A stretch of DNA of 17,323 nt, taken from the NCBI GenBank assembly GCA_019116455.1, contig DXBR01000123.1, positions 1 to 17,323 of the forward strand, written 5' to 3'. Under the pieces are notes generated by a model. The model saw only the letters and a program-made list of their open reading frames with translations. It did not search any database and had not been told where the DNA came from. How positions within the stretch are numbered: the stretch's first letter is position 1; every line of letters starts with the position of its first letter. This stretch comes from Anaerobutyricum stercoris. GTDB taxonomy: Bacteria > Bacillota > Clostridia > Lachnospirales > Lachnospiraceae. The translations under genes and the position numbers were made by a program. This document shows positions 1-6,600 of this stretch, in pieces.

Positions 1-603
1 AAGCATGATCTCAGAAATCCAGACATGGTAGGGCGTAGGTTCGCTTCGCCACGGCAGAATTCTTGCGTTATAATCATACCATTTTAAAAGAATATTGCCA
101 ATCCCCTCCGGCGCAGCTTTCAACGGCACACAGATCTGACGCCAGTTTTCCTTCAGTCTCTCCAGAGAAAACGCGGCGTTGGCCGGGCTGGTGGAGGGCA
201 GCTTTACAGCTTCTTTCCCGGTTTCTTTCTTCTGATATTTTTCATAATATTCAAAGGACTTCGCCCCATTGCAATAAATCGCCTGTATATCGGCTTCCTT
301 GAAAATGACGTCCAGGTTATTGGGAACCACATTTCGTATGGTGCTGTCTGAAGAGCCTTCTATATCGCAGCTATGGATCACGTCCCACAGAGCAATGTGA
401 TTTCGATGGAGAAACTTCTTTTTTTCCTCTATGGTCTGCGGCACATCTTCTGACAGTACTCCCGCCACAGTCTTCCAGAAACGATTCTGAGGGTGTCCAT
501 AGAAAAAATTCTGTTCCCGTGATTTTACAGAAGGAAAACTTCCCAGAACCAGAATTCTCGACTCTTTATCATACAACGGAGGAAATGGATGCTCGATTGC
601 CAT
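1..603 (-). CDS. DNA-deoxyinosine (hypoxanthine) glycosylase fused to MutY adenine glycosylase, C-terminus cut by window edge
   Basis: The frame is open from an ATG at 603 to base 1 (201 codons visible). Residues 1-160 look like the family 6 UDG-superfamily glycosylase (hypoxanthine-DNA glycosylase): LVLGSFPSVKSRE at 18-30, GHPQNRFW at 36-43, ALWDVIHSCDIEGS at 71-84 and LPSTSPANA at 135-143. Without a stop it continues from about residue 168 into a typical MutY start, NILLKWYDYNARILPWR (170-186) and PYHVWISEIML (191-201). Glu198 lines up with the catalytic Glu of MutY (E37 in E. coli). MutY removes adenine opposite 8-oxoguanine; the N-terminal family removes deaminated purines. The iron-sulfur and NUDIX-like MutY regions lie outside the window. 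The ribosome site AAGGAAG lies 5 bases before the ATG. The domain identities are strong; activity of the N-terminal half is inferred. Confidence 0.85.
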   Translation of the reverse strand, partial: MAIEHPFPPLYDKESRILVLGSFPSVKSREQNFFYGHPQNRFWKTVAGVLSEDVPQTIEEKKKFLHRNHIALWDVIHSCDIEGSSDSTIRNVVPNNLDVIFKEADIQAIYCNGAKSFEYYEKYQKKETGKEAVKLPSTSPANAAFSLERLKENWRQICVPLKAAPEGIGNILLKWYDYNARILPWRSEPTPYHVWISEIML

Positions 604-639
604 TCTTTTCTTCCTTTCTTTCTGCGTTTTTCTTATGTA

Positions 640-668
640 ATTATATCAAATTTTTTTATACAGTGGAA
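640..668 (-). promoter_or_regulatory. Candidate promoter of the glycosylase-MutY fusion gene
   Basis: On the minus strand a perfect TATAAT (640-645) is preceded by a 17-base spacer and a weak -35, TTCCAC (663-668). A second -10-like TATAAA at 657-662 has TTTTCA 18 bases upstream. The region is very A/T-rich, so the exact promoter is uncertain. It lies just after the terminator of the upstream gene, so the fusion gene needs its own promoter. Confidence 0.45.
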
Positions 669-713
669 TTTTTTTAACTGAAAATCTGTACTCTGACCAG
701 AAAGAGCTAACCC

Positions 714-741
714 TAAAAAGAGCCGGCAAAACTGCCGGCTC
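714..741 (-). terminator. Rho-independent terminator of the YgjP-like gene
   Basis: A perfect 9-bp stem (GAGCCGGCA / TGCCGGCTC, 720-728 and 733-741) with a 4-base loop is followed on the minus strand by five T (719-715). It lies 20 bases after the stop of the metallopeptidase gene. No T run follows it on the plus strand. Confidence 0.9.
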
Positions 742-761
742 CGTTGCTGCTATATAAAACT

Positions 762-1589
762 TTAAAATATTTCGTACTCCCTGCCATGTTTGTTCAGCCA
801 GTTCTGACATTCTCTGTACTCCGGCATCACCCTTTCCACCTCTGTCCAAAAGGCGGAGGAGTGGTTCATCTTCTTCAGATGAACAAGCTCATGAACAATA
901 ATGTAATCTATAATCTCCACCGGAAGCATAATGATCCTCCAGTCAAAGCTAAGACTTTTCTTCCTGTTGCAGCTTCCCCACAAAGTTTTCTGATCTTTAA
1001 TCTCAATATTTTTGTAATTGAGGCGGGCAAGAGCAGGACGATTATTTCTTTTTTTATTGGCTATCTGAACATGATTGAACTTAAGATGCATCTGATTTCC
1101 GAAATCTGCGGTTCTTCGGGCAATGATATCTGCTGCGCACTTCTTATAGTAACGCATCACACAATACCGAATAAATCTCTGATTCATATTCTCTGTCCGA
1201 ATTGTAAGAATATGCCCTCCGCCGGGTCTTTTATCCACATAAAGCTTCGTTTCCTCACCCTGTGAAACATACTTTACCCGCAGTTCCATATTCATATTGC
1301 CCATAAATGGGAGCAGCATTCCGCTGTAATATTGAACCCGTCCATCTTCCAGTTCCAGCGTAACCGGCAGTGCCTGATGGTTTCTTTTCTTCGACCGTTC
1401 ATATTCCTGCCAGATTTTCTCTTCATTTATACGGATATATTTCTCCGCCATTTCCTGGCTCATACCAACAGGAACCTTCATACTGACAGACAAATCTGCG
1501 TTCACCACAAAGCTTACACATCTGTTGTCCACACTTACTATATTAATAGGTAGTATATCCGTTCCCTTCTGCACCTGCAAATATGTCAT
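762..1589 (-). CDS. YgjP-like zinc metallopeptidase-fold protein (DUF45, M48-type)
   Basis: A protein of 275 residues. The C-terminal half carries the family signature: WGSCNRKKSLSFDWRIIMLP, then IIVHELVHLKKMNHSSAFW with HELVH at 233-237 and a third probable metal ligand, His243. The C-terminal MPEYRECQNWLNKHG is also typical. The N-terminal 100 residues are beta-rich and more variable. E. coli YgjP belongs to this family; its role is debated (protease-like fold, a reported nucleotide phosphatase activity), so I give no substrate. No signal peptide or membrane segment is seen, so it should be cytosolic. The ATG at 1589 follows AAAGGGGCGGCTC. The gene is monocistronic, with a clear promoter upstream (1637-1665) and a terminator downstream (714-741). 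Confidence 0.88.
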   Translation of the reverse strand: MTYLQVQKGTDILPINIVSVDNRCVSFVVNADLSVSMKVPVGMSQEMAEKYIRINEEKIWQEYERSKKRNHQALPVTLELEDGRVQYYSGMLLPFMGNMNMELRVKYVSQGEETKLYVDKRPGGGHILTIRTENMNQRFIRYCVMRYYKKCAADIIARRTADFGNQMHLKFNHVQIANKKRNNRPALARLNYKNIEIKDQKTLWGSCNRKKSLSFDWRIIMLPVEIIDYIIVHELVHLKKMNHSSAFWTEVERVMPEYRECQNWLNKHGREYEIF

Positions 1590-1636
1590 GAGCCGCCCCT
1601 TTCCTGCGTTGATTCAGTAAACCGCTGTTATTTTGC

Positions 1637-1665
1637 AGTATAACTCTTTTTTTAGCAGTTTTCAA
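1637..1665 (-). promoter_or_regulatory. Sigma-A type promoter of the YgjP-like gene
   Basis: TTGAAA (1660-1665), a 17-base spacer and TATACT (1637-1642) on the minus strand. This predicts a leader of roughly 40 bases before the ATG at 1589. Upstream of it, at 1693-1713, is the inverted repeat AACAGT-N9-ACTGTT, which could be a weak rbsD terminator or a protein binding site. Confidence 0.7.
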
Positions 1666-1728
1666 CACATTCAGAGAAAGTAACCATCTTTTAACAGTTT
1701 TGTAATGACTGTTTGCAAAAATGCAATA

Positions 1729-2124
1729 TCAGAATACTACGCCAGCTCTTAAAATCACATTTGGATATGGAGAAAATTCTCCCGTCCGGATAGCAAATCT
1801 GCATTTGCTGCTAAACTTTTTCAAATCTTCATGCGGCATATATTCTACCTCCGCATCTTTCAGTGAATCTTTAATGTAATCCTCCAAATCCGGATTAAAC
1901 TCTTTAATTTCGTGGGCAAGATAGTATCCCTCCACACATGTTTCCTCCAGAACAGCATCCATAACCTGTTTGAAGGATGGTACTCCCGCCGTCAGCACAA
2001 GATCCACCACTTCTACATCTTCCGGTATAGGCATGCCGGCGTCGCCGATCATAAATAAATCTTTATGTCCCAATGCCGCTATCAGATAAGACAGCTGTGC
2101 ATTTAATATTCCTCTCTTTTTCAT
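1729..2124 (-). CDS. rbsD: D-ribose pyranase RbsD
   Basis: A protein of 131 residues, the usual length of RbsD. It interconverts pyranose and furanose forms of D-ribose so that ribokinase can use it. The N-terminus MKKRGILNAQLSYLIAALGH carries the catalytic-site His (His20), followed by IGDAGMPIP. The C-terminus RTGEFSPYPNVILRAGVVF is the family signature at the sugar-binding site. The ribosome site GGGAGG lies 5 bases before the ATG. No ribose transporter, ribokinase or rbs regulator is next to it, so it is an orphan here. Only about 20 bases separate the rpsR terminator from this gene and I see no promoter of its own there. Expression may come from read-through of the ribosomal operon or from a promoter inside rpsR. 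Confidence 0.95.
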   Translation of the reverse strand: MKKRGILNAQLSYLIAALGHKDLFMIGDAGMPIPEDVEVVDLVLTAGVPSFKQVMDAVLEETCVEGYYLAHEIKEFNPDLEDYIKDSLKDAEVEYMPHEDLKKFSSKCRFAIRTGEFSPYPNVILRAGVVF

Positions 2125-2145
2125 GATAACCTCCCGTTTGTTCTG

Positions 2146-2186
2146 TGAAAAAGAATCGCAGCAACTGGTTCTCCCAACTGCTGCGA
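2146..2186 (-). terminator. Terminator of the rpsF-ssb-rpsR operon
   Basis: On the minus-strand RNA the arms 2186-2174 and 2168-2156 form a 13-bp helix, including two G-U pairs, closed by the loop GAGAA. It is followed by AUUCUUUUU. The plus-strand copy has two mismatches at the G-U positions, so the hairpin is selected for the minus-strand RNA. The U run starts a few bases after the stem, which may allow partial read-through into rbsD. Confidence 0.85.
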
Positions 2187-2208
2187 CAATACTATGCTCA
2201 AAGACACA

Positions 2209-2469
2209 TTATTCTACTGTGTAAGGCATCAAGGATACGTGTCTTGCTCTCTTCACTGCCACAGTGAGAGCTCTCTGATGTTTTGCACAGTTACCGGTAA
2301 TTCTTCTCGGTAAAATCTTGCCTCTCTCAGAAACGTATCTCTTTAACTTATTAACATCCTTGTAGTCGATGACTGAATTCTTATCTGCACAGAAAATGCA
2401 GACTTTTTTTCTTCTGCGTCCGCCTCTTCTTCTCATGGAAGAATCGCCGCGTTCTTTGCTGTATGCCAT
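2209..2469 (-). CDS. rpsR: 30S ribosomal protein S18 (zinc-type)
   Basis: A protein of 86 residues: a basic N-terminal tail (RRRGGRRRKK), then KVCIFCADKNSVIDYKDV and KLKRYVSERGKILPRRITG, the S18 core. Cys24, Cys27, Cys61 and His64 (CxxC, CxxH) mark the C+ form, expected to bind zinc. S18 binds S6 on the platform of the 30S subunit. Third gene of the rpsF-ssb-rpsR operon, 29 bases after ssb. The start is set by TAGGAGGT, 9 bases before the ATG at 2469. An internal Met at residue 12 has no comparable ribosome site. Confidence 0.98.
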   Translation of the reverse strand: MAYSKERGDSSMRRRGGRRRKKVCIFCADKNSVIDYKDVNKLKRYVSERGKILPRRITGNCAKHQRALTVAVKRARHVSLMPYTVE

Positions 2470-2498
2470 TTGATATTACCTCCTAAATTCCTCAAACC

Positions 2499-2990
2499 TT
2501 AGATAAATGGCAGTTCTTCTTCAATCCCCTCTGGAATTGTCATGAATCCGTCGCTCACCGCTTCTGACGGAGCCGGACGGCTGGTCATGGTCGGCTGTGG
2601 TTCCGGTGCAGGAGCCGGTGCTCCCTGGTAGCTGTTCTGCTGATATCCTCCGCTGTAATTCGCTGCAGCAGCCTTGCTCTCAGCAAAATCCTGTTCTTCA
2701 ACCACAACATCTGTGGTATACACCTTAACACCCTCGCGGTTGGTATAACTGCCTGTCTGAATTCTTCCGGAAATAACAATCTTCGTACCCTGTTTCAGAT
2801 ACTTCTCTGCAAACTCTCCCTGTCTTCCAAATGCAACACAGTTGATAAAGTCTGCGTCCTGGTCGCCTTCTCTCCGGAATCTTCTGTTAACTGCTAAAGT
2901 ATATCTTGCTACGCACGTTGCCTTCTCTCCCTGTGAATATCTCACATCCGGATTTCTGGTCAAACGTCCCATCAAAATTACTTTATTCAT
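2499..2990 (-). CDS. ssb: Single-stranded DNA-binding protein SSB
   Basis: A protein of 163 residues. The OB fold spans about residues 1-105 (start MNKVILMGRLTRNPDVRY, then FINCVAFGRQGEFAEKYLKQG and GRIQTGSYTNREG). A flexible Gln/Pro/Ala-rich linker follows (about 107-145). The tail ends in EEELPFI, a version of the acidic tip (usually DDxxPF) that recruits replication and repair proteins; the extra final Ile is slightly unusual. The position between rpsF and rpsR is the classical Firmicutes order. AGGAGG lies 6 bases before the ATG, and the gap to rpsF is 17 bases. Confidence 0.98.
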   Translation of the reverse strand: MNKVILMGRLTRNPDVRYSQGEKATCVARYTLAVNRRFRREGDQDADFINCVAFGRQGEFAEKYLKQGTKIVISGRIQTGSYTNREGVKVYTTDVVVEEQDFAESKAAAANYSGGYQQNSYQGAPAPAPEPQPTMTSRPAPSEAVSDGFMTIPEGIEEELPFI

Positions 2991-3007
2991 GGAATTCCTC
3001 CTATTCG

Positions 3008-3295
3008 TTATGCATCCTGTTTAACGCATAAATATCTGATGACTGGCTCCATGATACGTACACGCTGTTCAAGCTGTGCCGGGCAGTCACTGGATGCATC
3101 GAATTGGATGAAATAGTAATATCCCTCTCTCATCTTCTGAATTTCGTAAGCTAATCTCTTCTTACCCCATTCATCAACGTTAGTAATCACTCCACCGAAT
3201 CTCTCGATTAAAGCTTTCACTCTCTCAACGGCTTCGGCTCTAGCGTCGTCTTCGATCTTTGCATTCACAACCAATGCTAATTCATACTTATTCAT
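3008..3295 (-). CDS. rpsF: 30S ribosomal protein S6
   Basis: A protein of 95 residues with the usual S6 start MNKYELALVVNAK and the conserved segment WGKKRLAYEIQKMREGYYYFIQFD. The C-terminus ends in EPVIRYLCVKQDA with no long acidic tail. S6 pairs with S18 on 16S rRNA helices 22/23. First gene of the operon. AGGAGG lies about 13 bases before the ATG at 3295, rather far, and it can be paired in a leader hairpin (see 3303-3351), which fits translational autocontrol. Confidence 0.98.
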   Translation of the reverse strand: MNKYELALVVNAKIEDDARAEAVERVKALIERFGGVITNVDEWGKKRLAYEIQKMREGYYYFIQFDASSDCPAQLEQRVRIMEPVIRYLCVKQDA

Positions 3296-3302
3296 GGTTA
3301 TT

Positions 3303-3351
3303 CTTGCACCTCCTTCTGGTCTTTATGGTCCTCCCCTCCCGGGAGAACAAG
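3303..3351 (-). promoter_or_regulatory. Candidate S6:S18 autoregulatory leader (CCG box) of rpsF
   Basis: In the roughly 70-base rpsF leader, minus-strand CUUG (3351-3348) pairs with CAAG (3306-3303), and UCUCC (3346-3342) pairs with GGAGG (3313-3309), which is the Shine-Dalgarno itself. A CCG trinucleotide (3342-3340) sits at the end of the paired arm. Known S6:S18 leaders present a CCG motif that mimics the 16S rRNA binding site. The fold was made by hand and the match to the family is inferred. Confidence 0.45.
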
Positions 3352-3373
3352 GATTTTCGCACTACAATGACCT

Positions 3374-3402
3374 ATTCTACCATAGAGCATTCATAAAAAC
3401 AA
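3374..3402 (-). promoter_or_regulatory. Promoter of the rpsF-ssb-rpsR operon
   Basis: TTGTTT (3397-3402), a 17-base spacer and TAGAAT (3374-3379) on the minus strand, with a predicted start near 3367. The -35 box begins one base after the stop codon of the DUF951 gene (3404-3406), so the two units are packed with no terminator between them. Confidence 0.7.
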
Positions 3403-3403
3403 G

Positions 3404-3583
3404 TTATTTTTTTACATATCCCCGGAAATTCTTCTCCACAATCTTTCGCGGAAGCATAACCTGGCGACCGCAGCCATTGCACTGCAGCCGAAAGTCCATC
3501 CCGACCCGAAGCAGCTTCCACTCATTAGTTCCGCAGGGATGCGGCTTTTTCATCTTGATCACTTCTCCAACCTGAAAATCCAT
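3404..3583 (-). CDS. DUF951 family small protein (YyzM-like)
   Basis: A 59-residue protein that starts MDFQVGEVIKMKKPHPCGTN and continues WKLLRVGMDFRLQCNGCGR QVMLPR to the end KNFRGYVKK. This is the DUF951 pattern: a short beta-rich domain with Cys17, Cys35 and Cys38, which may hold a metal (inference). The function is not known. GGAGG lies 10 bases before the ATG at 3583. In many Firmicutes this family lies near ychF and rpsF, as here next to rpsF (ychF itself is absent). It has a near-consensus promoter of its own (3607-3635). Confidence 0.9.
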   Translation of the reverse strand: MDFQVGEVIKMKKPHPCGTNEWKLLRVGMDFRLQCNGCGRQVMLPRKIVEKNFRGYVKK

Positions 3584-3606
3584 GCTGCGCCTACCTCCAT
3601 GAATTA

Positions 3607-3635
3607 ACTATAACAAAATTTTGCTGCCGCGTCAA
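3607..3635 (-). promoter_or_regulatory. Promoter of the DUF951 gene
   Basis: TTGACG (3630-3635), a 17-base spacer and TATAGT (3607-3612) on the minus strand. The -35 covers the TGA stop of the Ig-repeat gene (3632-3634). The spacer contains the perfect 10-base palindrome CAAAATTTTG (3614-3623). The predicted leader is only about 17 bases. Transcription may continue into rpsF, as no terminator intervenes. Confidence 0.75.
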
Positions 3636-6600
3636 AACAGTTTGCGGTAACCAGCGGCACCGGCCGCTGCAGCCAGTCCCAGTACCGCCAGCAGCAGACC
3701 CGCAATCTGAGATATCAGTCCGGCAGTACCTCTCCTCGGATTCTCCGTTTCTCCCCAGTCTTTTGCTTCTCCCAGCTCACTTTTGACATTACTTTTTCTT
3801 TTTTCCGCCATTTCCCGGCTGAGAACCACGCAGCTGATTTCTTCTCCGGCCTTCTCTGAGTCCAGACAATTTCCAGCGGCATCCCACGCCTGATAAGAAA
3901 TCGTCTGTCTGCCCTCATATGCTTTGAGTTCCTTCACAACACTCTGGTTACTTTCCAGATCATCAGGAGTGATTCGGATAGTTTCTTCTTTTTCATCAGC
4001 ATCTTCCCGCCGTATAGTTAAATCCATGTGCGCAAAGGCAAAATTATCCATCACCGTGATGACAAAAGGATGTGTCTCTTCTTCATAGTATTCCTTTTCC
4101 AGACCTCCGATCTGAACTGCCGGCGGCGTCTTGTCCACCGTAAAATAAATTGTTTTTCCTCTGAGTGTGCTGCTCGTCTCCTTTATAATATTCCTTTTTC
4201 CGTTTTTCATAATATACCCGCTGGATTCAAGCGTAATCTGATAAGTTCCCTCCTCCCGGAAATTTCTCTCAGAAATGAAATGTCGTTTCACATACCAGCC
4301 GCTTCTTTCTCCCGAAACTGCCTTGCCTGTCAGTACAGCATATTTCCCATCCCGTGTTTCCCGCTGCCAGAGAGATTCTATTTTGCTCTTTGCCGCAGGC
4401 TGATGATATCTTTGCGTCATCTCCTGTGCGGATTCTTTTTCTGATGGAATATCTCCCAGATATAACTCCCTCCAGCTCTGGTTATCTTTCAATATCGTAA
4501 TTCTTGTATCAACAGGATTAACACTGTATTCAGTAATCACGATCCCTTCTGGCTTTCTCATATATCCCCGCTTTAAAATTGTTTCCAATCCATCCTGCAG
4601 CACGTACACTGAGCCAAATCGATTAACCGTAAACACAATTCCTTTTCCTAAAGTACTATGGTTTCCGGCCAGATCTTCCGCATATGCCTGCAGCCGGTAG
4701 ACTCCATCTGCCTCTTCGTTATACGGAAAATTAACCCATGTATATTTGGCAATTACCGCAGAGACGCCGGATGCGGAAGCCCCATCTGCCACCCCATCGA
4801 TAGCTCTGTTCACCGCTCCGTCAATTTTTTCCAGCTTTACATTTACCAGTCCGTCTGCAAGATTCTTATCTCTTACCGTTACGGACGGACACACTTTCCC
4901 TGTATACGCCATATTATCTGCCGCTCCGTCAACCTGAATTTCAGGCGCAGTACGGTCAATAACAAAGCGCAGCGCCTGTTCACTTTTCGATACATTTCCC
5001 GCCAAGTCTGTACACTGAAAATAAAGGCGGTATTCCCCGTCCTTTTTATACATCTGTGTTGCAATATAATGATTGCTTTCGGTATGTGTCAAAGAAATCG
5101 TTTTCCCTTTTTTTCGCCGATTCTGAAAATACACGGCAGCACTTTCCGGATCTATATTCTTATCTTTTACATGAAATGTGATCTTCTGCGGGGAACGATA
5201 ATATATCTCATTTTCCGCATTGCCAGCATCAATCGCCATCTCAATGACAGGAGGTGTCTTATCTATAGTAAAATTATGATCTTCATCCCATACCGTTTTA
5301 TTTCCCGCATAATCCTCCACTTCAAGCTTTATTCGATAATTTTTTCCTTCTTCCGCAAAAGTCACCTGGCATTGATGCAGTTCCCCCTCCCCGGTCCATC
5401 TCCCAATCTGATAATTTTGATTGGAACCGGAGATATCCCACCGCACCGCATGGGGATTGAAGTTTCTGTCCCGGACGGTAACCGTAGCCGTTCTGGTACA
5501 GTTATAATATTGACCGTTCTCTGCATCATCAGTATCATAAACGACCCCGACCTCAGGCTTTTGACTGTCAGTCACAACGCGGTATTCCTTGTATTTTTCA
5601 GACGTTTGATTACCTGCGTTATCTATAAGCGTCGCGCCAATTTTCAGAGGCTTCTTTTCACCGGTATCCTGAAAATCCTCTGCTTTCACATGCATTGTCA
5701 ACATTTTTTCATAGACGATATCTTTTTTCTGGTTTTTATTTTGCCAATCTGAATCCAGCCATCCGGATTCCTGTCCTCTTGACGGCTGTTCTTCTTCAGA
5801 CACAGCCTTTTCCTGTTTATGCCTCCTTTGATCCCTGATATCAAGCGTAAACTCTCTGATTCCCGCATAACTGTCCGTTCCTTTCGCCGTTATAGTGATG
5901 GGACCTCGATAATACTTTACTTTTTTCTTCTCATCTGTATAGTCTGCCTCTGATAACTCCAGGGTAATGCCGCTGCTATTTTGATGCATGGAAGGAGAGG
6001 CCAGAATCATCCCCGGGCTGTTGACTTCACGGCTTTTCTGTCCCGCAAAGTTTTTCGCCCATATAAAGATTGTCCCTTTGAAATCCTGCTGACTCACTAC
6101 GATATCCGTGTAGTATTCGGACAGATCATCCTTCAGCACGTCTGTTTTTTCATTGGAACTGATGACAGCCTCACTCCCCTCTGACTCTTCCCGCCCTTCT
6201 TTATGCATGATAGCCTGCACGCCGCTGATATCATCTTTTGCCGTAACCGAAACAATCATTTTCTTTCTGCCAAAATACTGATATGTTTCATAAGGCGCAA
6301 AAAAATCCTGTCCTTTGATGCGAATCATAATTTCCGGTGGTGTTGTATCATACGTACACTGCCCTTCCTGAACAGAACTTTTCTGTCCGCATCCATCTGT
6401 CACCCATCCGGAAAATGTATAATTAGCTTCTTCTTTTAGAGCAATCACTGCTCTGTTTCGCCGTTTTCCTTTTTCGTAGCTGCTTGCCCACACGATGGCA
6501 TAATCATCCTCACTACAGAGGGGACGTATCTGCCGTCTGTCTGCGCGGGTCATAACATTCTGAAATGAAAAATCCTGCTGATTAAAATTTTCTTCTTCTA

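Noticed and set aside
1693..1713. Inverted repeat AACAGT-N9-ACTGTT downstream of rbsD as a terminator
   Set aside because: Only 6 bp of stem and no T run on the minus strand, so it is not called as a terminator. It could be a binding site.
4658..5752. Long open frame of about 364 codons on the plus strand within the Ig-repeat gene
   Set aside because: It is the antisense shadow of the Ig-repeat gene. Its translation has no recognisable domain or family-like motif, and I saw no ribosome site.
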